A stretch of DNA of 64,000 nucleotides from Aurantibacter_A sp965215845 (lineage in GTDB: Bacteria; Bacteroidota; Bacteroidia; Flavobacteriales; Flavobacteriaceae): assembly GCA_965215845.1 (NCBI GenBank), contig CBDCEL010000003.1, positions 868,001 through 932,000 of the forward strand, read 5' to 3'. Numbering within the stretch: position 1 is the first letter of the stretch; every line of letters starts with the position of its first letter. Both the position numbers and the translations under genes were made by a program. Below, piece after piece: positions 16,400-25,328 of this stretch. The notes under the pieces are model-generated. The model was not told where the DNA came from, made no database searches, and saw only the letters and a program-made list of their open reading frames with translations.

Positions 16400-17641
16400 C
16401 TACTTCTTAAACGCTCTGAGGGTTTTTCTTATTATTGAAACACAGTCCAGTAATTGTTCTTGGGTCATCACCAAAGGTGGGGCAAATCGAATGATATTGC
16501 CGTGGGTCGGCTTGGCCAGAAGTCCGTTTTCCTTCAATGCCATACAAATGTCCCATGCTGTCGAACTATCTTCGGTATCATTGATTACAATAGCGTTCAA
16601 CAACCCTTTGCCCCTTACCAGGCGTACCAGGTCTGATTCCTCGACCAATTTTTGCATTTCGCTGCGGAACAACGCTCCCAATTCAGCGGCGTTTTCAGCC
16701 AGATTCTCATCACGCACCACTTCGAGTGCAGCCATTGCAACTGCACATGCCATGGGATTTCCGCCAAAGGTCGAACCGTGGTTGCCCGGTCTGATCACCT
16801 CCATAATTTGATTATCGGCCAACACTGCAGATACGGGAAATACTCCACCAGAAATAGCCTTACCCAAAATCAAGATATCGGGTTTGATATCAGAGTGATC
16901 AACGGCAAGCAGTTTTCCGGTACGTGCAATACCGGTTTGCACCTCGTCTGCAATGAAAAGCACGTTCCGTTCTTGACATATTTCATACGCCTCCCTCAAA
17001 TAGTTTTCGTCAGGAACGTAGACCCCCGCCTCGCCCTGAATGGGCTCTACCAAAAACGCGGCAACGTTCCCATCTTTCAGGGCCTCACGCAATGCGTCAA
17101 TGTCATCATAACGAATGGAGATTATGCCCGGGGTAAACGGACCGAAATTCTCTGTTGCAACGGGGTCGTTGGAGGCACTGATAATCGTAATAGTCCTACC
17201 GTGAAAGTTGTTTTGGCAGACCACAATTTTCGCTTGGTTCGAATGAATTCCCTTTTTTTCATAACCCCACTTTCGGGCCAATTTGATGGCCGTTTCAACG
17301 GCCTCGGCCCCTGTGTTCATGGGTAAAACCTTGTCGAAACCAAAATAATCGGTGATATATTTCTCGTATTGGCCGAGCATATCGTTATAAAAGGCACGAG
17401 AGGTCAGGGTAAGGTTCTCGGCCTGGCTTTTTAGCGCCCCAATGATTCGCGGGTGACAATGTCCTTGGTTCACCGCCGAATAGGCCGAAAGAAAATCATA
17501 ATACTTTTTGCCCTCCACGTCCCAAACATGAACGCCTTCTCCGCGGCTCAATACAACGGGTAATGGGTGGTAATTCTGTGCTCCATACTTTTCTTCCAAA
17601 GCGATTGCTTCTTTAGAAGAGATTTTTTCTAAAACTGACAT
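16400..17641 (-). CDS. rocD: Ornithine aminotransferase
   Basis: 413 residues of a class III PLP aminotransferase that turns ornithine and 2-oxoglutarate into glutamate semialdehyde and glutamate. Visible are MNTGAEAVETA (phosphate binding), Asp232 in ADEVQTG and the PLP Lys261 in LGKAISGG. The opening YHPLPVVLSRGEG is typical of RocD rather than acetylornithine aminotransferase. It is cytoplasmic. A weak -7 (TAATTTAG, 17746-17753) with TTTG 18 bases before it may drive the gene with a long leader of about 95 bases. Confidence 0.95.
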   Translation of the reverse strand: MSVLEKISSKEAIALEEKYGAQNYHPLPVVLSRGEGVHVWDVEGKKYYDFLSAYSAVNQGHCHPRIIGALKSQAENLTLTSRAFYNDMLGQYEKYITDYFGFDKVLPMNTGAEAVETAIKLARKWGYEKKGIHSNQAKIVVCQNNFHGRTITIISASNDPVATENFGPFTPGIISIRYDDIDALREALKDGNVAAFLVEPIQGEAGVYVPDENYLREAYEICQERNVLFIADEVQTGIARTGKLLAVDHSDIKPDILILGKAISGGVFPVSAVLADNQIMEVIRPGNHGSTFGGNPMACAVAMAALEVVRDENLAENAAELGALFRSEMQKLVEESDLVRLVRGKGLLNAIVINDTEDSSTAWDICMALKENGLLAKPTHGNIIRFAPPLVMTQEQLLDCVSIIRKTLRAFKK

Positions 17642-17791
17642 GATAAAAATTACTTTAAAATAAACTTCAGTAATTCCTTCTGCACCTTTATCCTTTCGAA
17701 GACTCGAAAATTCAGCGTAGGAGAGAAATCATCCTTGTAGAGCCGCTAAATTACTAAATATTGGCATATTTCAAACCATCGTATCGATGAA

Positions 17792-18178
17792 CTACCTATC
17801 CAGCTTATGGGCCATGCCCGAAACTTGAAGCTCGAGTCTTTTAATTTCGCGAAGTATATCGTTCTTGTCCATTTGCATCCAGACATAAAGTTTTAACATG
17901 CCCATGGCGATCATACATAGGAAACCTGCTGATGCCCACTTGATGAGCATATTGATTTCCTCCGTGTTTAAAAATTGAACGATACAATACACAAAGAGTA
18001 TAAAAATGATCAAATGTACTATGTTCATAGTTATGGCCAACCAGCCCATTTTTCCGCGATAAACGTCGCCTATTTTGCCAATCAGATTTTTCTCTTCGAG
18101 TTCATCATAGAATTTGGCCTCTTCTTGACTTAGGGTTTCTTTAATTAGTTCATCTATTTTTTCTGTTTCCTTTCTCAT
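17792..18178 (-). CDS. DUF6768-like membrane protein, partner of the ECF sigma factor
   Basis: 128 residues from ATG 18178 (MRKETEKIDELIKETLSQEE); a longer reading from 18217 adds 13 unlikely residues. It has two membrane segments (about 50-70 and 80-103) between a charged N-terminal helix and a coiled tail. It follows the sigma-factor gene on the same strand, 63 bases downstream. Small membrane proteins next to ECF sigmas are often anti-sigma factors, but this one lacks a visible zinc-anti-sigma HxxxCxxC motif, so that role is inference from position. Confidence 0.7.
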   Translation of the reverse strand: MRKETEKIDELIKETLSQEEAKFYDELEEKNLIGKIGDVYRGKMGWLAITMNIVHLIIFILFVYCIVQFLNTEEINMLIKWASAGFLCMIAMGMLKLYVWMQMDKNDILREIKRLELQVSGMAHKLDR

Positions 18179-18241
18179 GATATTGAGTTTTATTGTGATT
18201 CCCGTGAACCTGCCCATTGGCGGACAAGGGCGAGAATCTAT

Positions 18242-18775
18242 TCATTGTTTTAAAATTGTCTTCAGTTTTTCCCTTGCATGGAACAATCGCGATTTTACGG
18301 TTCCTATATTGATATCCAATATTTCCGCGATTTCCTTCAGAGCGTATTCCTCTGTATAAAATAAACGCAAAACGATTTGTTGCTCTCTGCCGAGGGTGCC
18401 CATTGCCTCCTTTAATTTCTTTATTTCAACAGACCGATCATCATCCTCTTCAGATATCCCTGTATTGGCTTTGTACTGCTTTAGACGTTCTCGATTTCGA
18501 GCGTTTCTTTTTACGAAATCCAAAGATTTTCTGGTGACGATCCGCATGGCCCAACTGCCGAAAGAATTGGGGTCTTTCAAACTATGTATCTTGCTTATGA
18601 TCGTCGCCCAACATTCCTGGGCTATATCTTGCGAAACATCGACATCGCGAACGTACCAATGGGCCTGTCTACAAAACCTTGTGTGATGCCGATTGACCAG
18701 AAGTTCAAGCGCCTTTTTGTCGCCGCGCTGATATTGTAACACCAACAAGGAATCAAACACTTTCTGAGGCTTCAT
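18242..18775 (-). CDS. ECF-type RNA polymerase sigma factor
   Basis: 177 residues from ATG 18775 (MKPQKVFDSLLVLQ); the longer reading from 18805 adds 10 residues with no support. Region 2 is at about 10-75, with QDIAQECWATI as the core-binding helix, and region 4 at about 110-165, with LKEIAEILDINIGTVKSRL as the helix-turn-helix. It redirects RNA polymerase to a small regulon. A putative membrane partner is encoded next. The target promoters are unknown. Confidence 0.92.
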   Translation of the reverse strand: MKPQKVFDSLLVLQYQRGDKKALELLVNRHHTRFCRQAHWYVRDVDVSQDIAQECWATIISKIHSLKDPNSFGSWAMRIVTRKSLDFVKRNARNRERLKQYKANTGISEEDDDRSVEIKKLKEAMGTLGREQQIVLRLFYTEEYALKEIAEILDINIGTVKSRLFHAREKLKTILKQ

Positions 18776-18882
18776 TTTCCAGACTTCTATTATAAAGACG
18801 GCCAACTATCAAAAAGGTTCACTTTTAACTTTTTTTAATAGTATGGCATTAAAGATAGCTGTTATAAGTGCATTGCTATTGT

Positions 18883-18890
18883 TACATTTG
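18883..18890 (+). promoter_or_regulatory. -7 box of rlmD (TACATTTG)
   Basis: A perfect TAnnTTTG ending 4 bases before the ATG at 18895. This implies a leaderless or nearly leaderless mRNA. No -33 element is obvious. Confidence 0.45.
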
Positions 18891-18894
18891 ATGC

Positions 18895-20304
18895 ATGCGG
18901 AAAAAGAAAAAGCGACCGCTTTTTGAAAATGTCGAGGTAATCGATGCAGGTGCCAAAGGCAAGACCATTGGCAAGGCGCCCGATGGCAGGGTCATTTTTC
19001 TTACCAATACCGTACCCGGCGATATTGTCGATGTACAGACCACCAAAAAAAGAAAAGCCTATTTCGAGGGGGTTGCCACCAGATTTCACACCCTTTCAGA
19101 CAAAAGGGTCGAGCCACATTGCCAACATTTCGGGGTATGTGGCGGATGCAAATGGCAAGATATGGGTTATACACATCAACTACATTACAAACAAAAAGAG
19201 GTTGAAAATAACCTAAGGCGAATTGGTTATTTAGATCTACCCGTGATATCCCCGATTCTCGGATCGAAAAAACAGTACTTCTATCGCAATAAAATGGAGT
19301 TTTCCTTTTCAGATAGTCGTTGGCTGACCTTGGATGAAATCCAGTCTGATGAAGAAATAACCGACAAAAATGCCTTGGGCTTTCACATTCCCGGTATGTG
19401 GGACAAAATTCTTGATATAAAAAAATGTCATTTGCAGCAAGATCCCTCAAATGACATTCGAAATGAGGTCAAGAAATTTGCTTTGGAAAACGGGCTCACA
19501 TTTTTCAACCCAAGAAATCAGCAGGGTCAGCTGAGAACCTTGATGATTCGAACATCTTCCACTGGTCAGGTCATGGTCTTGATTCAGTTTTATGAGGATG
19601 ACCAAATAAAACGGGAAGCCCTATTGAACCATTTGAAAGAAACTTTTCAAGAAATAACCTCTTTGCAATATGTCATTAATCAAAAGCAGAATGACACCAT
19701 TTACGATCAAAAAGTGATATGCTTTGCCGGGCCAGATCACATTTATGAGGAAATGGAAGGATTGAAATTCAAGATCAATGCAAAGTCTTTTTATCAGACC
19801 AATTCTGAACAAGCCTATGAGCTTTATAAAATTGTTCGTGATTTTGCAGATTTGGCCCGGGAAGAATTGGTATATGACCTCTACACCGGTACCGGAACGA
19901 TTGCCCAGTTTATTGCAAAAAATGCCAAAAAGGTAATTGGTATTGAATCAGTGCCGGAAGCCATAGCCGATGCAAAAGAAAATGCCCGGCAAAACAAGAT
20001 CGACAATGTAGACTACTTTGTCGGAGATATGAAAAAAGTCTTGAACCAAGAATTCCTAAATGAAAATGGAAGGCCCGACATTATCATAACAGATCCCCCA
20101 CGCGATGGCATGCACAAAGATGTCGTGCAACAAATTTTGAATATTCGTCCGAATAGAATAGTCTACGTTAGTTGTAACAGTGCTACACAAGCAAGGGATT
20201 TGGCAGTCATGAAAGAATTCTACGAGATCAAAAAAGTGCAAGCCGTTGATATGTTCCCCCAGACCCATCATGTTGAAAATGTCGTACTTTTGGCGAAGCG
20301 ATAG
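18895..20304 (+). CDS. rlmD: 23S rRNA (uracil-5-)-methyltransferase RlmD/RumA
   Basis: 469 residues. An N-terminal TRAM-like domain (about 8-62) is followed by 4Fe-4S ligands Cys76, Cys82, Cys85 and Cys178 (HCQHFGVCGGCKW and IKKCHL), then a SAM-binding Rossmann domain (about 320-469) with LYTGTGTIAQF and the TDPPRDG motif. The catalytic Cys lies in VYVSCNSATQARDL. It methylates U1939 (E. coli numbering) in 23S rRNA; the assignment to RlmD rather than another RumA-type enzyme is by overall similarity. It leads an operon with DUF6452 and DUF6048 genes. Confidence 0.93.
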   Translation: MRKKKKRPLFENVEVIDAGAKGKTIGKAPDGRVIFLTNTVPGDIVDVQTTKKRKAYFEGVATRFHTLSDKRVEPHCQHFGVCGGCKWQDMGYTHQLHYKQKEVENNLRRIGYLDLPVISPILGSKKQYFYRNKMEFSFSDSRWLTLDEIQSDEEITDKNALGFHIPGMWDKILDIKKCHLQQDPSNDIRNEVKKFALENGLTFFNPRNQQGQLRTLMIRTSSTGQVMVLIQFYEDDQIKREALLNHLKETFQEITSLQYVINQKQNDTIYDQKVICFAGPDHIYEEMEGLKFKINAKSFYQTNSEQAYELYKIVRDFADLAREELVYDLYTGTGTIAQFIAKNAKKVIGIESVPEAIADAKENARQNKIDNVDYFVGDMKKVLNQEFLNENGRPDIIITDPPRDGMHKDVVQQILNIRPNRIVYVSCNSATQARDLAVMKEFYEIKKVQAVDMFPQTHHVENVVLLAKR

Positions 20305-20307
20305 CGT

Positions 20308-20808
20308 ATGAAAAAAATTGCCTTGGAATTTATTGTTCTCTCCGGAATCATCTTTTTTTCAGCATGTGAAAAAGACGATATCTGCGTCGACGGTGATACG
20401 CCTCAATTGGTCGTTCGGTTTTACGATCAGTTCGATACCGCAATGTTAAAGGAGGTTCAGGCCTTAGAGGTCAAAGGAGTCCTCGATGGCGAGGTTTTCG
20501 ACGTAATCGAGAATGTCTCATTGACCGAAATCAAAGTTCCGCTGAGGGCCGACGCGACTACGACTTCCTTTTTGATTACACGAAATCTCGATCCGGAAGA
20601 TCCCGAAACAGCCGATATAGATACCCTTACCTTTAATTACGATCTCAATAAAAAATTTGTTTCCCGGGCATGTGGCTTCGTGATGAATTTCGAAAATATT
20701 CAAGCTACGATTCCGACCGATGACAATAATTGGACAAAAAATATTGAAGTGATCACGACTTCATTAACCCAAAACGACACCATCGCCAATGTCAAGATAT
20801 TTCATTAG
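20308..20808 (+). CDS. DUF6452 lipoprotein
   Basis: 166 residues with a lipoprotein signal (FFSAC, Cys20) and a strand-rich mature part. An early ICVDGDTPQLVVRFYD segment and a later ACGFVMNF Cys suggest a disulfide or ligand site. The function is unknown. It starts 4 bases after rlmD and overlaps the next gene by 20 bases, a conserved flavobacterial arrangement as far as I recall. Confidence 0.8.
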   Translation: MKKIALEFIVLSGIIFFSACEKDDICVDGDTPQLVVRFYDQFDTAMLKEVQALEVKGVLDGEVFDVIENVSLTEIKVPLRADATTTSFLITRNLDPEDPETADIDTLTFNYDLNKKFVSRACGFVMNFENIQATIPTDDNNWTKNIEVITTSLTQNDTIANVKIFH

Positions 20809-21562
20809 TCTTTTTCTATTATTGGCGTTTACCGGAGTTCGGGCACAGACCGATTCTTTGCAGACAGTAGTTAAGGATAGTGTTCCGGTATACAAACAAA
20901 AATATGGTCTACGTGTCGGAATCGATATCAGTAGGCCCCTAACAAAATTATTTCTTGATGGCTACAGTGGAATAGAGTTTGTCGGGGACTATCGCATAAG
21001 TCAAAAGCTATATTTAGCGGGCGAATTGGGGCGTGAAAAAAAGACGAAGCAAGAAGACCTGTATAACTTCACGACCACGGGCAGTTATATTAAATTGGGT
21101 GTCGATTACAATACCTATGCCAACTGGTATGGGGAGCAAAACCTAATACATGTGGGTGGGCGATATGCGTTTGGAACTTTGGGACACACCCTGAACAGCC
21201 ATCAGATCTTCGATTCAAGTCGCTATTGGAACCCTGTGGACTTCCCTTTGGGAAGCATCGAGCCGGAGGAATATGATGGGCGTACGAATTCATGGTTGGA
21301 AGCGGTGGTCGGAGTCAAGTTCGAGATTATCAAGAACATATACATGGGGGCCAGTGCACGAATTGGTTTTTTGCTCACCAATGCCAACCGAAATACCAAT
21401 TTCCCGGATCTGTTCATCCCGGGGTTCAACAAGGTAACCGATGGAAGCAGGTTTGGTGTGGGCTACAATTATTCACTGACCTATTTCCTTCCGCTATATA
21501 AAAAGGCGAAAAACCCCAAAAAACCAATAGAAGATCAGCCGACCGAAACTGAAGAACAATAG
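20789..21562 (+). CDS. DUF6048 outer-membrane beta-barrel-like protein
   Basis: 257 residues with a signal peptide (about 1-19, ending VRAQ). The mature part has alternating aromatic and hydrophobic strands (GIEFVGDYRISQKLYLAGEL, FGVGYNYSLTYFLP), consistent with a small outer-membrane barrel. Translational overlap with the DUF6452 lipoprotein gene suggests that the two work together. The stop codon is 1 base from the stop of the convergent methyltransferase gene. Confidence 0.8.
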   Translation: MSRYFISLFLLLAFTGVRAQTDSLQTVVKDSVPVYKQKYGLRVGIDISRPLTKLFLDGYSGIEFVGDYRISQKLYLAGELGREKKTKQEDLYNFTTTGSYIKLGVDYNTYANWYGEQNLIHVGGRYAFGTLGHTLNSHQIFDSSRYWNPVDFPLGSIEPEEYDGRTNSWLEAVVGVKFEIIKNIYMGASARIGFLLTNANRNTNFPDLFIPGFNKVTDGSRFGVGYNYSLTYFLPLYKKAKNPKKPIEDQPTETEEQ

Positions 21563-21563
21563 A

Positions 21564-22727
21564 TCACTCTGTATGTAATGCCTTTCGTTTTCTACTCCCC
21601 TCATACATTTCGTATTTCACAAACCGGGATTCTAGATGGCTATTGAATACTTTTATTTTTTTCGATGTTCGCAATCCTACATACTTTAAGGCCTGCATAT
21701 TCGAAGTAATCAACCAGGCATTGGTACCGGGGTAGCCCTGCTTCAAGGTATCGCCAATCGATGCATAGAATTCTTCCATATTCAAGTTCAACCGCTCGCC
21801 ATAGGGTGGGTTGAACACCATATGTAAAGGCCCTTCGGTAGGTTTTTCGGTATGAAAAAAGTTCTTTCTTTCCACTGATATAAATTCCGCTAGATTTGCA
21901 TTTTCAATGTTCTCCCCAGCTTTTCTCACAGCCGATGGTGCCTTGTCGTAACCAATGATCCCATGATGGAATTCCCTGCTCTTGTTCAGGCATACCTCAA
22001 CAATTTTTGCGTAAAGTTCTTCATCGAAGTCAGACCATCTTTCAAAGGCAAAACCCTTGCGATTGATATTTGCCGGTATGTTGCAGGCGATCATTGCCGC
22101 TTCGGTCAAAAAAGTACCGCTACCACACATGGGATCCATAAAATCGGACTGGCCTTCCCAACCGCTCAATAATAAGAGCCCCGCCGCCAATACCTCATTG
22201 ATTGGGGCAATATTCGTCGCTATGCGATATCCTCTATGATGTAGCGATCTGCCAGAACTGTCTAACGAAACATTACATCGTTCATTTTGAATATGGATAT
22301 TGATCCGTAGATCGGGAAACTTCACATCGACATCGGGTCGCTTACCATCTGTTTTTCTGAACTTGTCGGCAATGGCATCCTTTGCCTTTTGCGAAACATA
22401 AAGCGAATGCGAAAAGTTTTTCGAGTTTACGGTTGAATCAATGGCGAAGGTCATATCAACGGAAAGGTGTTCGCTCCAATCCATTTCAAATATTTTTCGG
22501 TAGAGGTCGTTTTCATTTCTTACGGAAAACGAATGGATCGGTTTTATGATCTTGATCGCTGTACGAAGGCAAAGATTCGCCTTATACATAAACCCTGTGT
22601 CACCCTCGAAGGAAACATTGCGTATACCAGGAACAATGTTTCCACCACCAAGATTTTGAATTTCCCTGGCCAGAATCTCTTCAAACCCAAACAAGGTCTT
22701 TGCCACCATTTTGAAATTTCCACTCAT
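21564..22727 (-). CDS. THUMP-domain RNA methyltransferase, RlmL N-half-like
   Basis: 387 residues: an N-terminal ferredoxin-like/THUMP region (about 1-160) and a SAM methyltransferase domain (about 165-375) with MDPMCGSGTFLTEA and the catalytic NPPYGERL. It matches the N-terminal half of E. coli RlmL, which makes m2G2445 in 23S rRNA; the C-terminal RlmK half is absent, as usual outside gammaproteobacteria. A -7 box (TATTTTTG, 22747-22754) lies 19 bases upstream. Confidence 0.88.
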   Translation of the reverse strand: MSGNFKMVAKTLFGFEEILAREIQNLGGGNIVPGIRNVSFEGDTGFMYKANLCLRTAIKIIKPIHSFSVRNENDLYRKIFEMDWSEHLSVDMTFAIDSTVNSKNFSHSLYVSQKAKDAIADKFRKTDGKRPDVDVKFPDLRINIHIQNERCNVSLDSSGRSLHHRGYRIATNIAPINEVLAAGLLLLSGWEGQSDFMDPMCGSGTFLTEAAMIACNIPANINRKGFAFERWSDFDEELYAKIVEVCLNKSREFHHGIIGYDKAPSAVRKAGENIENANLAEFISVERKNFFHTEKPTEGPLHMVFNPPYGERLNLNMEEFYASIGDTLKQGYPGTNAWLITSNMQALKYVGLRTSKKIKVFNSHLESRFVKYEMYEGSRKRKALHTE

Positions 22728-22746
22728 AATCCCAAATCAGAAGTTG

Positions 22747-22754
22747 CAAAAATA
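22747..22754 (-). promoter_or_regulatory. -7 box of the THUMP methyltransferase gene
   Basis: TATTTTTG on the minus strand matches TAnnTTTG exactly and leaves a short leader before the ATG at 22727. The nearest upstream TTG is only 16 bases away. Confidence 0.4.
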
Positions 22755-22869
22755 GGTTAAATTTGGCCCACAACTTTCAGGTTCAAGGTTAATGTTAAAA
22801 GTTAGTCGTACTCAACGAGACGTGATACTATCGACGATTTTCCATTAGCTTTTAATCCAAAGAGAGCCT

Positions 22870-23541
22870 ATGACCTACCTACTACTAATTCTAGCCGTTC
22901 TACTCAGCTTCGGTTTCGTTTTCGTCACAAAACCCAGGAACAAAAACCATTTCAAGCTTCTGTTGGCTTTTAGCGGGGCCTTTTTATTGTCTTTGACACT
23001 GTTCGAACTTTTTCCGGAAGTTTATGAAAGATCGGATGCAAGAACGGTCGGGCTCTTTACAATGCTCGGCATATTGTTGCAAATATTCTTGGAGTTTTTC
23101 TCAAAGGGCGCCGAACATGGGCATGTGCATATCGATAACGACAAAAGCAATTTTCCGGTTTTGGTCTTTGCCAGCCTATGCATCCATTCTCTTTTGGAAG
23201 GATTTCCCATCGAAAACAATGGTGCCATTTTATATGGAATACTGATGCACAAGGTGCCCATCGCTATCATCTTGAGCATCTTTTTACTGAACTCGAAAAT
23301 CAAACTTTCGTATACCCTGTTATTTATTTTTCTCTTTTCGCTGATGACACCCTTAGGCTCATATTTGGCTTCAAATTTTGAGATTTTGACGGATTACTAT
23401 GTTCCCATCACGTCTTTGGTCATTGGGGTCTTTCTTCATATTTCGACGGTAATCCTCTTTGAAAGTTCTGAAGGCCACACCTTCAACTTACGAAAGTTGG
23501 TCGCTATCGTCTTTGGAATTGGAATCGCCTATTTTCTGTAA
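22870..23541 (+). CDS. ZIP family metal transporter
   Basis: 223 residues with about seven to eight membrane segments. A His-rich loop (HGHVHID, about 79-85) and the ZIP core HSLLEGFPIENNG in one helix with LMHKVPIA in the next give the usual His/Glu metal site. Family members import zinc or iron into the cytoplasm. The gene stands alone; its stop is 1 base from the stop codon of the convergent dctM, with no terminator visible between them. Confidence 0.9.
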   Translation: MTYLLLILAVLLSFGFVFVTKPRNKNHFKLLLAFSGAFLLSLTLFELFPEVYERSDARTVGLFTMLGILLQIFLEFFSKGAEHGHVHIDNDKSNFPVLVFASLCIHSLLEGFPIENNGAILYGILMHKVPIAIILSIFLLNSKIKLSYTLLFIFLFSLMTPLGSYLASNFEILTDYYVPITSLVIGVFLHISTVILFESSEGHTFNLRKLVAIVFGIGIAYFL

Positions 23542-23542
23542 A

Positions 23543-24853
23543 TCAATCGATCAATTCGAAAAGCCTGGGCAACCAAAGTGAAATCTCGGGGAAATAGGTA
23601 ATGATCATGAGTACCAAGGTCATGACGATCAACAAAGGCAACAACGGCCTGATAACCTTGGTAACGGGCACTTTTGCGACCCCACTTCCCACAAAAAGCA
23701 GGGTACCTACGGGCGGGGTACAGACCCCAATACAGAGGTTCAAGACAATTATCATTCCGAATTGAACGGGATGCATTCCCAAGGCCACGGCCACTGGAAG
23801 AAATATCGGCGTGAAAATCAGGACGGCCGGAGTCATATCCATGAAAGTTCCGATAATCAAGAGAATAATATTGATCATAAGAAATATGACGAATGGGTTG
23901 CTTACATTGTCAAGCAAAGCCGAGGTCAACATTTGCGGAATTCCCTCAAACGAAAACAACCACGACATGGCCATGGAGGTAGCAATCAAGAACATAACAA
24001 TTGCGGTGGTTCTTGCACTACGCAAAAGCAAGGGTTTAAAATCGCTAAACTTCAATTCCCTATTTATAAAACCCAATATTACTGCATAGACCACAGCTAT
24101 TGCCGCAGCTTCCGTGGCCGTAAAAACCCCTGCGACTATTCCGCCCACGACAATAATCAATAGGGTCAGGCTTAAAATCGCCCTTCTAAAATCCAAGAAA
24201 AGCTTTTTGAGGCCTACGCGTGGAGCCCTGGGTAGTCCTTTCTTTTTGGCATAGACATACACCATTATCATCAGTGCCAAGCCTACCAATATTCCTGGAA
24301 TATACCCGGCGATGAACAAAGCCGCGACAGAGGCCGTTCCTCCACTGGCAAGCGCGAAAATAATAAGCACATTACTAGGTGGAATCAACAGTCCGGTAGT
24401 CGAAGAACTAATATTCACCGCTGCGCTAAACTCTCTTGGGTAGCCCTCGCTTTCCATTTTGTCGGTCAAGGTGCTTCCTATTGCCGATGCCGCCGCGACC
24501 GCAGATCCCGATATTGCCCCGAAAAGCATGGCGGCAATAATGTTTACGAAGGCCAGCCCACCAGGAAGGCTTCCAATCAAAGACTTTGCAAAATCAATCA
24601 AACGTTTCGCGATTCCTCCGGTATTCATAATCTCCCCTGCCAAAATAAAGAAGGGAATGGCCAACAGTGCAAAATTGTCAATACCCGTGGTCATGCGCTG
24701 TGCCGCCGTGGTTGTCGCCGGCAAAAACGCGATATTCAATATCAGTGTCAAGGTAGTCGAAATCCCAATCGCATATGCCACCGGTACGCCATAGGCCAAT
24801 AAACCGATAAAACCCAGAAATAGAACAAGTATGCTAATGGTCTCAATGCTCAT
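23543..24853 (-). CDS. dctM: TRAP transporter large permease
   Basis: 436 residues with about 12 membrane segments and the DctM signatures IPFFILAGEIMNTGGIAKRL (about 65-85), GSAVAAASAIGS and MDMTPAVLIFTPIFLP. This is the Na+-coupled membrane subunit that moves substrate handed over by DctP into the cytoplasm. It is the last gene of the susC-led operon, directly downstream of dctQ. An intact set of three TRAP genes is present, so the transporter is likely functional. Confidence 0.95.
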   Translation of the reverse strand: MSIETISILVLFLGFIGLLAYGVPVAYAIGISTTLTLILNIAFLPATTTAAQRMTTGIDNFALLAIPFFILAGEIMNTGGIAKRLIDFAKSLIGSLPGGLAFVNIIAAMLFGAISGSAVAAASAIGSTLTDKMESEGYPREFSAAVNISSSTTGLLIPPSNVLIIFALASGGTASVAALFIAGYIPGILVGLALMIMVYVYAKKKGLPRAPRVGLKKLFLDFRRAILSLTLLIIVVGGIVAGVFTATEAAAIAVVYAVILGFINRELKFSDFKPLLLRSARTTAIVMFLIATSMAMSWLFSFEGIPQMLTSALLDNVSNPFVIFLMINIILLIIGTFMDMTPAVLIFTPIFLPVAVALGMHPVQFGMIIVLNLCIGVCTPPVGTLLFVGSGVAKVPVTKVIRPLLPLLIVMTLVLMIITYFPEISLWLPRLFELID

Positions 24854-24854
24854 T

Positions 24855-25328
24855 TTAAAAATTTAATTTCTTGATGTTATAAATCGAAAAAAATAGGATC
24901 ATCAAACCTGATATGGGAACGATGGCATAAACGAACCCGAGCGGAATTTGGAGTGCCGATGAGACCTGACCCAGACTTAAAGTGGTATATACCAAGTTGC
25001 CACCGCCAAGTACCATAATTATCAAAGCAAAAAGTGCCATGAAAACCTGAATCACTTTTTTTCGCTTTGTTTTCTTTTCTTCTGGAAGTTTCGATAAGAG
25101 AAAATCCATTGATAAATGACCCTCTTTTTGCCCGTTGATGTAAGCAGCTCCCAATACGGTAAGCCATATTAGGGCAAATCTGGCGAATTCTTCCGTAAAG
25201 GAGCTTGATTGACCGACCACGTAACGTGATACCACCTGCCATACCACATCAATCACCAAAAGACCAAAAATAACCACCAATAGGGTTTCGATAATCTTAT
25301 TCAATAATTGGTAGGCTTTTTCCATCAA
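24855..25328 (-). CDS. dctQ: TRAP transporter small permease
   Basis: 157 residues with four membrane segments. The family pattern is clear: SSSFTEEFARFALIWLTVLG with the conserved Glu-Glu and Arg in the second segment, then GHLSMDFL. It supports the DctM subunit in the inner membrane. The start overlaps the dctP stop by 4 bases and the stop is 1 base from dctM, so the three are translationally coupled. Confidence 0.93.
   Translation of the reverse strand: MMEKAYQLLNKIIETLLVVIFGLLVIDVVWQVVSRYVVGQSSSFTEEFARFALIWLTVLGAAYINGQKEGHLSMDFLLSKLPEEKKTKRKKVIQVFMALFALIIMVLGGGNLVYTTLSLGQVSSALQIPLGFVYAIVPISGLMILFFSIYNIKKLNF

Noticed and set aside
16652..17326. 224-residue antisense ORF
   Set aside because: It lies fully inside rocD, whose catalytic motifs are intact on the minus strand.
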